Below, piece by piece: positions 28,801 to 37,858 of a stretch of DNA of 64,000 nt (position 1 is the stretch's first letter; each line of letters starts with the position of its first letter). The stretch spans positions 1,612,001 through 1,676,000 of the forward strand of contig NZ_AP025518.1 of assembly GCF_022179545.1 (NCBI RefSeq). The letters are read 5' to 3'. The position numbers and the translations under genes are program-made. Source of the stretch: Mycolicibacterium fortuitum subsp. fortuitum (GTDB taxonomy: Bacteria > Actinomycetota > Actinomycetes > Mycobacteriales > Mycobacteriaceae). The notes under the pieces were generated by a model that searched no databases, had not been told where the DNA came from, and saw only the letters and a program-made list of their open reading frames with translations.

Positions 28801-29556
28801 TTGCCGGACCGAGTTCAGGTGCACGACATAGGCCCGGTGCCTCGCCGCAGGCCCGCCACGCAGGCGCTGCTCGGCCTCGGTGAACACGAACTCGCGCCGG
28901 TAGTGGTCGATTTCTATGCGCAGCCCGATCTGGTGGTTCTCGGCGATACCGGTTGTGGCAAGTCCACCGCGCTGCGCGCCCTGTGCTGCGACCTGGTGGC
29001 CGAGAACGATCCGTCGGGCGTGCAACTGCTGCTCGTGGACTTCCGCAGAGCCCTGCTCGGAGTGATCGACTCCGGGCATCTCGTCGGGTATGCACCGTCG
29101 GCCGGGGCATTGGACGTCGCGTTGCCGAGAGTGCTTGAGACACTGAGGAGCCGGATGCCCGGGCCTGAGGTGACCCAGCGGCAGCTATGCGACCGCTCTT
29201 GGTGGACCGGTCCGGAACTCTACGTCATGGTCGACGACTACGACCTGGTGGCCGGAGGCGGGGTGAATCCACTCTCGCCGTTGTTGCAGTACCTACCGCA
29301 TGCCCGTGACCTCGGGCTGCATCTGGTGCTGGCCCGCCGTTCCGGTGGTGCGGCGCGAGCGATGTTCGACCCGATCATGGCCGGGGTCAAAGACCTCGGA
29401 TGTATGGGTCTGATGATGAGTGCCAGCCCCGACGACGGCATCTTGCTCGGATCGACGCGCCCGCTTCGGCTTCCGCCGGGACGCGGCACACTGGTCACCC
29501 GTTCGGCGCCCGATCAGCTGGTTCAGGTCGTGCTGCGGGGCCGGGAAGATGTGTGA
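25825..29556 (+). CDS. eccC4: Type VII secretion ATPase EccC4 (FtsK/SpoIIIE family, ESX-4)
   Basis: About 1243 aa from the ATG at 25825 (MEPIRMPPAAEVAVDAPPPL). Two membrane helices (~30-75) are followed by three FtsK-like ATPase domains. Walker A motifs are ATGSGKSE (~432), GPQSGKST (~755) and DTGCGKST (~1041), with Walker B motifs such as LLIVVDEFSELL and VFLIIDGW. EccC selects substrates and powers ESX secretion. The frame stays open upstream to 25471, but that part is antisense to eccD4 and lacks EccC similarity. The next gene overlaps the stop codon by one base. Confidence 0.95.
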   Translation: MEPIRMPPAAEVAVDAPPPLPRHNPASPLSRLLPLVVVVAMVGMVAVYLTSGAVATRGPVAMMFPVMMAVSAIGTAAYSLKNGGRAQQLHRDRGEYLRYLDGIDSVAAESARTQWLSLQLAHPDPACLWALAGGEQMWRLSPDAHGFCEVRIGVGERPASTRLIACSAGSDRDVDPVTVSALTQLIRRRSTIVGAPVTVDLRGLGHVTVGGQKDAARALVRAMICQLATAHGPRHLRIAAVVDISAADEWDWLKWLDHHWNDDGRSGPAALRLHAVTALPATQSPVHTVVIVDSAAASAVIPVAGAGVTVLTIAARAGIATGDLHLDLGAGTVGCGGQRALFDQMTYGQAVTCARRLARYGGTQVPETSGWSALMGIDDPARIEVDNVWMTRDPQRFLRVPVGRCSDGSAVHLDLKEAAHDGMGPHGLCVGATGSGKSEFLRALVLGLITTHPPEALNLVLVDFKGGATFLGLHTARHVSALITNLAQEAHLVARMADALAGEMTRRQELLRAAGNLANIAEYRRRADLPALPALLIVVDEFSELLQQHPDFAELFVAIGRLGRSLGIHLLLASQRLDEGRLRGLESHLSYRVCLKTFSPSESRAVLGIADAYELPNSPGAAYLKTPSGEIIRFQTSFVSEQRAVSERLPRSVCEAPKPRRFAVPWLSADQHHATVATTTVLQQVVDRLAGCGTPAHQVWLPPLPGAIPLSDVLLSDPEPLEVAIGLVDRPFEQRRDRLMVSLSGGRGNVAIVGGPQSGKSTAAKTLAVALAATHHPREVAIYCLDFGGGALGALQVLPHVGAVAGRADPDLVRRTIAELQALVRVREERFTALGIGSMAEYRARRDHGDVDDPWGDVFLIIDGWSTLRTEYDSLEPSITALAVQGLSLGLHVVVTASRWADFRPALKDQLGTRIELWLGDPAESEMDRKRARQLGRGAPGRGLTQDGHELLLALPRLDGNPTDAGIGAALARIGGILQAQHGADHAPAVRLLPDRVQVHDIGPVPRRRPATQALLGLGEHELAPVVVDFYAQPDLVVLGDTGCGKSTALRALCCDLVAENDPSGVQLLLVDFRRALLGVIDSGHLVGYAPSAGALDVALPRVLETLRSRMPGPEVTQRQLCDRSWWTGPELYVMVDDYDLVAGGGVNPLSPLLQYLPHARDLGLHLVLARRSGGAARAMFDPIMAGVKDLGCMGLMMSASPDDGILLGSTRPLRLPPGRGTLVTRSAPDQLVQVVLRGREDV

Positions 29557-30716
29557 TGACGTCGGCTGTCCTTGAAGTGGGGCCGGTGACGGTGCGTGGA
29601 CCCGGTGATGTGCCGGTGGACCTCGCTGTCATCGCGGTGGCCGGCATCGACGACGAGATCACGTTGGTGGAAGACGAACCGGTGGCCGTATCGGAGTTGT
29701 GGGCCGAGGTGCTCGATGCGGCCGCCGCAGGCGCCCGGGCGCTGACACTGGTATGCCCGACCTGGTGGTCAGCAGTTCGTTGTGACCGCGTGCGGGAGGC
29801 CGCACGTGGTGCTGACGTTGTCGTGAGGGACAGGGCCGAGGCTCTGACTGCCTCTCTGGCGGGCGTGCCGTGGGTAGTGGTCGAGATAGCCGACGAGCTC
29901 GTCATGGTGTCGGGTGCACATGCCGCGGGCGTCGCGATGGTCCGCGACGCCCAGCTGAATGAGGATCCAGACGCGTTGGTACGCAATGTGTGCGCCGCCG
30001 CCGAACCATCGGCTGAGGTCGTTGTCGATGCACCGGAAGACGTGCCGGGGGCGCTTGCGCTGGGAAACGCGGTGGTGACTGCCCTGCACCATCGTGGTGT
30101 CGCGGCGGCTGTGGCTGATTCCCGGATATGGCGCGAACCCCTCGGTGCGCCGGCCGCTCGGGACGACGAGCGAATCGCAGAGCGGGTACGCCATGGCGGG
30201 CGCGCGACATGGGTCACGATATGTGCCGCAGCGGCTTTGGCCGCTGTGCTGGGTGGCATCGCCGTGGCCGGTCGCCAAGCGCCCGCGGACGAGCAAGCGA
30301 TGACTGTGCTCGTGGAGGGCCGGGTAGGACTACAGATCCCGGCCGGGTGGACCGTTCGGCGGATCACGGACGGCCCGGGTTCGGCTCGGGTTGAGGTGGT
30401 TTCACCGTTCGACCCGTTGGCCGTGATTCACCTGACCCAATCCGGCCTCGGGCCCGGCACGGTGTCCGACACCGTGGATCGCGCCCTGCGCGAACAGCCT
30501 GCGGGCGTGTTCGTCGACTTCGATCCGTCGGCGGTGGTCGCTGATCGGCCGGTGGTCGGGTACCGCGAGGTTCGGCCCGGACGGGAAGTTCATTGGGCGG
30601 TGTTCTCCGACGCAGCGGTGCGGATTGCGATCGGCTGTCAGAGCGCGCCGGGAGGCGGTGAGGCCGTTCGCCCGGCATGTGAGGCCGCCATCCGCTCCGC
30701 GCATGCGATCCCCTGA
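29556..30716 (+). CDS. Type VII secretion-associated protein (Rv3446c-like)
   Basis: 386 aa. The ATG at 29556 overlaps the eccC4 stop (TGATG). The N-terminal half has an actin/Hsp70-like beta-rich look ([20 protein letters not shown]). One membrane helix lies near residues 232-250 ([20 protein letters not shown]). A C-terminal extracytoplasmic domain begins [20 protein letters not shown]. This matches the family named type VII secretion-associated protein, Rv3446c type, found only in ESX-4 loci as far as I know. Its role in assembly is unproven. Confidence 0.88.
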   Translation: MTSAVLEVGPVTVRGPGDVPVDLAVIAVAGIDDEITLVEDEPVAVSELWAEVLDAAAAGARALTLVCPTWWSAVRCDRVREAARGADVVVRDRAEALTASLAGVPWVVVEIADELVMVSGAHAAGVAMVRDAQLNEDPDALVRNVCAAAEPSAEVVVDAPEDVPGALALGNAVVTALHHRGVAAAVADSRIWREPLGAPAARDDERIAERVRHGGRATWVTICAAAALAAVLGGIAVAGRQAPADEQAMTVLVEGRVGLQIPAGWTVRRITDGPGSARVEVVSPFDPLAVIHLTQSGLGPGTVSDTVDRALREQPAGVFVDFDPSAVVADRPVVGYREVRPGREVHWAVFSDAAVRIAIGCQSAPGGGEAVRPACEAAIRSAHAIP

Positions 30717-30793
30717 AATCGGATGGAACCAAACCGGGTGTCGCTGCGTCGAATTGTTATATCCCGCAAGACAAGACCGGAAGGCCAGAGGAC

Positions 30794-31117
30794 ATGTCAC
30801 CAGGACTGACGGGGCCGTTGGGCACCGATTTCGAGGTAATGACGAGCGTGGCCGGCCGGATCGACGTACTCAACGACGATGTCCGGGCCATGCTGCAATC
30901 GTTCATCGGAAAGATGAGCAGTGTGCCACCGTCGGTATGGGGTGGTGTCGCTGCCACCAGGTTCCGTGATGTGGTGGACCGCTGGAACAGCGAATCACTG
31001 ACGCTGCATACCTCGCTGGGGCGTATTGCCGACACCATCCGGATCAACGAGCGCACGCTGCGCTCGGCGGCGGACAGCCATGCCCAGCGGCTCGGCGCTG
31101 TGGGCGACGGAATCTGA
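30794..31117 (+). CDS. esxU: WXG100-family protein EsxU-like (ESX-4 substrate)
   Basis: 107 aa, two-helix WXG100 fold with the turn at VWGG (about residues 49-52). It is first of the esxU-esxT pair that lies after eccC4 and the Rv3446c-like gene, as in M. tuberculosis. EsxU and EsxT are expected to form a heterodimer exported by ESX-4. A GGAAGG site precedes the ATG. A 12-bp gap separates it from esxT. Confidence 0.92.
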   Translation: MSPGLTGPLGTDFEVMTSVAGRIDVLNDDVRAMLQSFIGKMSSVPPSVWGGVAATRFRDVVDRWNSESLTLHTSLGRIADTIRINERTLRSAADSHAQRLGAVGDGI

Positions 31118-31129
31118 TCGGGGCCGGCC

Positions 31130-31426
31130 ATGGATCACGTACTGTCCTACAACTTCGGCGAGATCGAGTACTCGGTCCGTCAGGAGATCCACACCACCTC
31201 GAGCCGGTTCAATGCGGCCCTCGATGAATTGCGTTCGCACACCGCGCCGTTACAGCAGGTCTGGACCCGTGAGGCGGCACAGGCCTACGCCGTCGAGCAG
31301 GCCCGCTGGAACCAGGCGGCCGCAGCCCTCAACGAGATCCTGTTCTCGCTGGGCAACGCGGTACGCGACGGTGCCGACGAGGTGGCCGCGACAGACCGCA
31401 GCGCGGCCAATGCGTGGGGAGCCTGA
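31130..31426 (+). CDS. esxT: WXG100-family protein EsxT-like (ESX-4 substrate)
   Basis: 98 aa with a helix-turn-helix hairpin; the turn reads VWTREAAQAYAVEQARWNQA, so the classical WxG is WTR here, as in EsxT proteins. Partner of EsxU. It is the last gene of the ESX-4 cluster; in M. tuberculosis the next gene is rplM, whereas here about 11 kb of accessory genes intervene. A strong hairpin at 31448-31488 follows. Confidence 0.92.
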   Translation: MDHVLSYNFGEIEYSVRQEIHTTSSRFNAALDELRSHTAPLQQVWTREAAQAYAVEQARWNQAAAALNEILFSLGNAVRDGADEVAATDRSAANAWGA

Positions 31427-31447
31427 CCGGCAGCCCTGAAAGAGCCG

Positions 31448-31488
31448 GTGCGGTCCCGTTCGGAGGAGAGGTCCGGGCGGGACCGCAC
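31448..31488. terminator. Probable bidirectional terminator between esxT and the DEAD-box gene
   Basis: A perfect 11-bp inverted repeat (GTGCGGTCCCG / CGGGACCGCAC) with a 19-nt loop lies between convergent genes that end at 31426 (+) and 31507 (-). There is no clear U tract. Confidence 0.6.
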
Positions 31489-31506
31489 ACTTTCGGCCGG
31501 TTGGGG

Positions 31507-32901
31507 TCAGCGGCCCGAGCCGGAATCTCCTCCGCGGCGGGGGCGGCGGTGTCCACTGCGCTGTTGCCCGCCGCCGGCCCCGGACCGTGCCGAGGGGCCA
31601 CCGCCGTTGCGCGAGGATCCACTCGGACGGTTGCGGCGCTGCTGCTGGCCCGACTTGCCCGGCTGCCCGGACTTGTTGCCCTGGCGCCGCGGTGCAGGTG
31701 CGGCCTGAGCCACCGGCTCGGGACGGATCGGATCACCGAAAACCCGGTCGCCGGGGGCAATTTCGCGCAGCACCGGGTGGTCGGTGCCGTTGACGCGGGT
31801 GATGGTGGGCTTCACCCCCGCCTTGCGGGTGAGGCTGCGTACATCGGAAACCTGCGCGTCGTGCATGAGCGTCACCACGGTGCCCTCGTTGCCGGCGCGC
31901 GCGGTGCGGCCGGACCGGTGCAGGTAGGCCTTGTGCTCGACCGGCGGGTCGGCGTGCACGACGAGGCTGACGTCGTCGACGTGGATACCGCGGGCGGCGA
32001 TGTCGGTCGCGACCAGCACACCCGCCGATCCGTCAGAGAATGCGGTCAGGTTGCGGGTCCGGGCATTCTGGGACAGATTGCCGTGCAGCTCAACTGCCGC
32101 GATACCCCGCGAATTGAGTTGACGCGTGAGGTTTTTCGCCCCGTACTTGGTGCGGGCGAAGACGATCGTGCGGCCGGGTGCGGCGGCCAGGTCGGCCACC
32201 ACGCTGATCCGTGTCGAGTTGTCCACGTGCAGCACGTGATGCACCATCGCGGCCACCGGAGACTGTGCGGAGTCGACGCTGTGCACCACCGGGTCGTGCA
32301 GGTAGCGATCCACCAGGACATCGACGCCTGCGTCGAGCGTGGCCGAGAACAGCAGGCGCTGGCAGTTTTTCGGTGTGCGGTCGAGCAGCCGCTTCACTCC
32401 GGGCAGGAAGCCGAGGTCGGCCATGTGGTCGGCCTCGTCGAGCACGGTGATCTCAACCGAGGACAGGTCGGCGTGCCCGGACTTCACATGGTCCTCGAGG
32501 CGGCCCGGGCAGGCGATCACGATGTCGACGCCCTGCTTGAGCGCGGCGATCTGCGGGTTGGGGCCGACGCCGCCGAAGATGTTGATCGAGCGCAGTCCGG
32601 TGGCCGCGGCCAGCGGGGTCAGCGAGGCCTCGATCTGGGTGACCAGCTCGCGCGTCGGCGCCAGGATGAGTGCGCGAGGCCGCTTGGGTGCGCGCGGGGT
32701 GCCGCTGGTCGCCAGGCGGGCCACCAGCGGAAGTAGGAAGGCGTAGGTCTTGCCGGAGCCGGTGCGGCCGCGGCCGAGGACATCGCGGCCGGTCAGCGAG
32801 TCGGGCAGGGTGGCGGCCTGGATGGGGAACGGGTTGTGCACCCCGTTGGCGGCCAGCGCGGAAACGAGCTCTGCGGGCAGGCCGAGGTCAGCAAAAGACA
32901 T
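31507..32901 (-). CDS. DEAD-box ATP-dependent RNA helicase
   Basis: 464 aa from the ATG at 32901 (MSFADLGLPAELVSALAANG). Motifs in order: the Q-motif (NPFPIQAATLP), I (GRTGSGKT), Ia (PTRELV), II (DEAD), III (SAT), then IV-VI in the second RecA domain (IVFARTK, ATDIAARGIHV, HRSGRTARAG). The C-terminal ~70 residues are a low-complexity Gly/Arg/Ser/Gln tail that would bind RNA nonspecifically. It resembles cold-shock and ribosome-assembly helicases of the RhlE type. Frames extending to 33111 add no conserved sequence; the ~200-nt leader may hold regulation typical of such genes. Confidence 0.93.
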   Translation of the reverse strand: MSFADLGLPAELVSALAANGVHNPFPIQAATLPDSLTGRDVLGRGRTGSGKTYAFLLPLVARLATSGTPRAPKRPRALILAPTRELVTQIEASLTPLAAATGLRSINIFGGVGPNPQIAALKQGVDIVIACPGRLEDHVKSGHADLSSVEITVLDEADHMADLGFLPGVKRLLDRTPKNCQRLLFSATLDAGVDVLVDRYLHDPVVHSVDSAQSPVAAMVHHVLHVDNSTRISVVADLAAAPGRTIVFARTKYGAKNLTRQLNSRGIAAVELHGNLSQNARTRNLTAFSDGSAGVLVATDIAARGIHVDDVSLVVHADPPVEHKAYLHRSGRTARAGNEGTVVTLMHDAQVSDVRSLTRKAGVKPTITRVNGTDHPVLREIAPGDRVFGDPIRPEPVAQAAPAPRRQGNKSGQPGKSGQQQRRNRPSGSSRNGGGPSARSGAGGGQQRSGHRRPRRGGDSGSGR

Positions 32902-33165
32902 CTGGGCAGACAAAAACAAACTCCGAAGAAAGAAGGGCGTTGTCCTGCCCGGCGCGGGTGAATCCCGCGGCGCTGAGATCGAGGATCGAGATTGCGGCAG
33001 AGGCAGAACAGGCAAGCCGCGACGGCTCCAACCATACCGGTAGCGGGGTGGATTCCTCGATTTCTGGCGGCTGACCTGCGGGTGGTATCCATCACAGGTC
33101 GGGCGGGTCAACTATCCTGGCGGTTACGCGTGAATGCCATACCCCATGGCCCGACGCCGGGAGAG

Positions 33166-34470
33166 ATGATCGCCGTGGCCGCATCGAGAAACGCGGGAGG
33201 CCGGATTTCGCCCCGGGCACTGCCCGCGAAGGTGCGCGCTATCCACGATCTGTTCGTCGAGGGCCAGGTGGATGCTGCTTCGCTGGACTCCACGCCGGTG
33301 CGTCGCATCATCGTCGAGAGCTGGCAGCGCAGCCTGGCCACCGGCGTCGACCCCGATCTGGGCACCCGGGCGGCGGCCGCCGCCGCGGCGCTGACCGAGC
33401 TGCGTAACGCGCATCCGCTGGCCCCGACGCTGCCGCTGATCCGTCGTCTCCTGGTCGATGACGCCGTCGACTCCGGGGTGCTGGTGGCGATCACCGCCGC
33501 CGACGGCACCCTGCTCTGGGTCGAGGGGGATCCGGGCGTGCGGCGCAAAGCCGAGGCGATGAACTTCGTGCCGGGGTCTGACTGGAGCGAGCGGACCGCC
33601 GGGACGAATGCCCCCGGCACTGCGCTGGCGCTGGACCGGGAGCTGCAGATCCTCGGTTCCGAACACTTCTCCCGCACTGTGCACTCCTGGAGTTGCACCG
33701 CGGTACCCGTGCACGACCCGGCCACCGGAGCGCTGTTGGGTGCCATCGACCTGACCGGTGGTTCCAAGGTGGCGTTGCCACAGACGTTGGCGCTGGTCAG
33801 AGCTACCGCAGCGGCGGTCGAGAACCAGCTGGCCCTGTTACGGCTCACCGCGCCTGTCGCCCCCGCCACCGAGGAAGGTGCGCGGCTGACAGTGCTGGGC
33901 GCCGACCGCCCACGCTGGCGTGTGCCCGACGCCGCCGGCCGGGCCCAGGACAGCGTGCTGACCGGGCGCCACGCCGACATCCTGGTCCTGCTGATCCGCC
34001 ACCCCGAGGGGCTGAGCGCCGATCACCTGGCGATGCTGCTCGACGACAAGGACCTCGACGTGGTGACGGTGCGGGCCGAGGTGTCGCGGTTGCGTCGGGT
34101 CATCGGCGGCACGTACATCGAGTCGCGGCCCTACCGCCTGATGAAGCCCGTCGCCAGCGACATGGGCGACGTGTTCGATGCGCTGCAGGCCGGCGATGTC
34201 GCGGCTGCGTTGGACGCGTATTCGGGCGCGTTGTTGCCGCAGTCGGTCTCACCGGCGATCGCGCGGCTACGCACCGAGCTGAGTGCCAGCCTGCGCGAAG
34301 CGGTACTGGCCGGGGGCGAGTTGGCGCTGCTGCGGCGGTGGCTGGCGCTGCCCGACGGCCGCGACGACCGACAGGGCTGGCGGATGTTGCACGACCATGC
34401 CCAGGCCGATCCCGTGGCCAGGGCGCAAGCGCGTGGTCACCTGGCGGGAATCGACTCCGAACTGGGTTGA
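33166..34470 (+). CDS. GAF-domain transcriptional regulator (AcoR-like N-terminus)
   Basis: 434 aa from the ATG at 33166 with GGGAGAG directly upstream. The N-terminal region (VRRIIVESWQRSLATGVDPD) matches regulators of the AcoR type. A GAF sensor (~85-230) contains WSERTAGTNAPGTALALDR and FSRTVHSWSCTAVPVHDPATG, typical of aldehyde/acetoin-responsive activators. No sigma-54 AAA+ domain is present. Instead the C-terminal ~130 residues look like a winged-helix DNA-binding domain (VTVRAEVSRLRRVIGGTYIE). It is directly upstream of an aldehyde dehydrogenase gene, with repeated TGCAAC sites in the gap, so it probably activates that gene. Confidence 0.82.
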   Translation: MIAVAASRNAGGRISPRALPAKVRAIHDLFVEGQVDAASLDSTPVRRIIVESWQRSLATGVDPDLGTRAAAAAAALTELRNAHPLAPTLPLIRRLLVDDAVDSGVLVAITAADGTLLWVEGDPGVRRKAEAMNFVPGSDWSERTAGTNAPGTALALDRELQILGSEHFSRTVHSWSCTAVPVHDPATGALLGAIDLTGGSKVALPQTLALVRATAAAVENQLALLRLTAPVAPATEEGARLTVLGADRPRWRVPDAAGRAQDSVLTGRHADILVLLIRHPEGLSADHLAMLLDDKDLDVVTVRAEVSRLRRVIGGTYIESRPYRLMKPVASDMGDVFDALQAGDVAAALDAYSGALLPQSVSPAIARLRTELSASLREAVLAGGELALLRRWLALPDGRDDRQGWRMLHDHAQADPVARAQARGHLAGIDSELG

Positions 34471-34488
34471 TGCCCCCGCGCCGAGGCG

Positions 34489-34526
34489 TGCAACGTTGCA
34501 TTCCCACGGTGCAACTGTGCTGCAAC
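34489..34526. promoter_or_regulatory. Cluster of TGCAAC half-sites, probable regulator-binding site
   Basis: A perfect 12-bp palindrome TGCAACGTTGCA (34489-34500) is followed by two direct TGCAAC copies at 34510-34515 and 34521-34526, 11 bp apart. It lies between the GAF regulator stop and the aldehyde dehydrogenase start, about 62-100 bp before the latter. Probable target of the GAF regulator; inference from position and symmetry. Confidence 0.5.
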
Positions 34527-34587
34527 CTACTGCTCACTACCTTTAGTGATGACCGACACATCTGGGTGTCCGATGCAGGAGATTGCC

Positions 34588-36111
<1,524 letters not shown>

Positions 36112-36129
36112 AGCCCTCTGATCCGCCGT

Positions 36130-36185
36130 CGAGTGTGAAGCTGTTGCGACATCTGACCCGCACGCTCGCAACAGCTTCACACTCG
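36130..36185. repeat. Perfect 20-bp inverted repeat (long hairpin)
   Basis: Arms 36130-36149 (CGAGTGTGAAGCTGTTGCGA) and 36166-36185 are perfectly complementary, with a 16-nt loop. It lies 18 bp after the aldehyde dehydrogenase stop. It may serve as a terminator without a U tract. It shares CGAGTGT and GCGA blocks with the hairpin near 41334-41384 but has no DUF559 gene next to it. Confidence 0.85.
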
Positions 36186-36299
36186 CGGTCCTTGTCCTGA
36201 ACATGTGAATCCCGGCGTCCGGTGAGTACGTCGGAAGATTTTGTGCTGCAAGAAATATCGCGCACATCGCCGCGCGCCTGACCGAGTTTCCCGCTGGGG

Positions 36300-36328
36300 T
36301 GGACAGACCGGTCGACGGGGGTGATACT
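36300..36328 (+). promoter_or_regulatory. Candidate promoter of the ethanolamine operon
   Basis: A -35-like TGGACA (36300-36305), 17-bp spacer and -10-like GATACT (36323-36328) would start transcription near 36335, at the edge of the inverted repeat 36337-36358. Pattern-based only. Confidence 0.4.
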
Positions 36329-36336
36329 CATCTATC

Positions 36337-36358
36337 AAAGGTCGACAAACCGACCTTT
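36337..36358. promoter_or_regulatory. Inverted repeat, probable operator of the ethanolamine operon
   Basis: AAAGGTCG-ACAAAC-CGACCTTT, 8-bp perfect arms around a 6-bp centre, lies just after the candidate -10 and about 85 bp before the permease start. The symmetry and position suggest a repressor operator; an RNA hairpin is the alternative. Confidence 0.45.
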
Positions 36359-36442
36359 AACCTCACGCCGACGGGTGGAGGGGGCTTGGCCGCCACGAAC
36401 CGGCGTCACATACCAATAGCGTTGTCAATGAAGGAGTTTGAA

Positions 36443-37858
36443 ATGGCGGGTGTGGAAGAACACCTGGAGAGCGCTGACTATCTCCAGAAACGTCAGCTGA
36501 AATCCGGAAGCGCGGGTTGGCTGCTCCTGGCCGGCCTCGGCGTCAGTTACGTGGTGTCCGGCGACTTTTCGGGCTGGAACTTCGGCCTCGCCCACGGCGG
36601 CTTCGGCGGCCTGCTGATCGCGGTGGTGATCATCGCCGCCATGTACTTCTGCATGGTGCTGGGCCTGGCTGAGCTGTCCTCCGCGCTGCCCGCGGCCGGC
36701 GGGGGCTACACCTTCGCCCGTCGCGCGCTCGGGCCGTGGGGCGGTTTCGCCACCGGCACCGCGATTCTGATCGAGTACTCGATCGCCCCTGCGGCCATCG
36801 CCACCTTCATCGGCGGCTACGTCGAATCACTGGGCCTGTTCGGCATTCACAAGGGCTGGTGGATCTACCTGGCGGCGTTCATCATCTTCATCGGCATCCA
36901 CCTCGCCGGTGTGGGTGAGGCGCTGCGGTTGATGTTCGTCATCACCGCGATCGCGCTGCTGGGCCTGGTCATCTTCGCGGTGAGTGCCATCGGCAGCTTC
37001 GACGTGGCCAACCTGACCGACATCGCCCCCGACGCCGCCGCGGCCGGTGCCTCGAGCTTCCTGCCGCACGGCTACCTGGGTATCTGGGCTGCCATCCCGT
37101 TCGCCATCTGGTTCTTCCTGGCCGTCGAGGGTGTGCCGCTGGCCGCCGAAGAGACCGCCAACCCCGAGCGCAACGTGCCGCGCGGCATCATCGCGGCGAT
37201 GACCGTCCTGATCCTCACCTGTGTGACGGTGCTGTTCCTCACCACGGGAGCCGGTGGCGCAGAGGCGATGTCGACTGTGGATGATCCGCTGGTGCAGGCT
37301 CTCGGCGGCACCGGTTTCGCGGCCAAGGCGGTCAACTACATCGGTCTTTTCGGGCTCATCGCCAGCTTCTTCTCGATCATCTACGCCTACTCCCGGCAGA
37401 CGTTCGCGCTCTCGCGGGCCGGTTACCTGCCCACCGGGCTTTCGGTGACCAACAAGCGCAAGGCCCCGACGCTGGCGTTGATCGTCCCCGGTGTCGTCGC
37501 CTTCCTGCTCTCGCTGACCGGTCACGGCGACCTCATCCTCAACATGGCGGTGTTCGGCGCGGCACTGAGCTATGTGCTGATGATGGTCAGCCACATCGTG
37601 CTGCGGGTCCGCGAGCCCAACATGCCGCGGCCCTACCGCACTCCCGGCGGTATCGCCACGACGGGCTTCGCCCTGGTCATCGCGGTCGTGGCGCTCATCG
37701 CGACCTTCGTGGTCAGCCCGGTGGCCGCGGGCCTGTGCCTGGCTGTGTTCTGCGCGTTCATGCTCTACTTCGCGCTCTACAGCCGTCACCGCCTGGTGGC
37801 CAACTCGCCCGATGAGGAGTTCGCGATGCTCGCGGAGGCGGAGAGTGCCCTGAAATGA
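36443..37858 (+). CDS. eat: Ethanolamine permease (APC superfamily)
   Basis: 471 aa with about twelve membrane helices. The ATG at 36443 follows AAGGAG by six bases; an ATG at 36428 in the same frame lacks a site. It has APC-family features (GDFSGWNFGLAHGGFGGLLI; AEETANPERNVPRGIIAAMT). The identification as ethanolamine permease comes mainly from the directly coupled eutB (ATGA overlap at 37855-37858) and family resemblance. It is the first gene of eat-eutB-eutC. No microcompartment shell genes are nearby, so this is the short, permease-type ethanolamine pathway. Confidence 0.88.
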   Translation: MAGVEEHLESADYLQKRQLKSGSAGWLLLAGLGVSYVVSGDFSGWNFGLAHGGFGGLLIAVVIIAAMYFCMVLGLAELSSALPAAGGGYTFARRALGPWGGFATGTAILIEYSIAPAAIATFIGGYVESLGLFGIHKGWWIYLAAFIIFIGIHLAGVGEALRLMFVITAIALLGLVIFAVSAIGSFDVANLTDIAPDAAAAGASSFLPHGYLGIWAAIPFAIWFFLAVEGVPLAAEETANPERNVPRGIIAAMTVLILTCVTVLFLTTGAGGAEAMSTVDDPLVQALGGTGFAAKAVNYIGLFGLIASFFSIIYAYSRQTFALSRAGYLPTGLSVTNKRKAPTLALIVPGVVAFLLSLTGHGDLILNMAVFGAALSYVLMMVSHIVLRVREPNMPRPYRTPGGIATTGFALVIAVVALIATFVVSPVAAGLCLAVFCAFMLYFALYSRHRLVANSPDEEFAMLAEAESALK

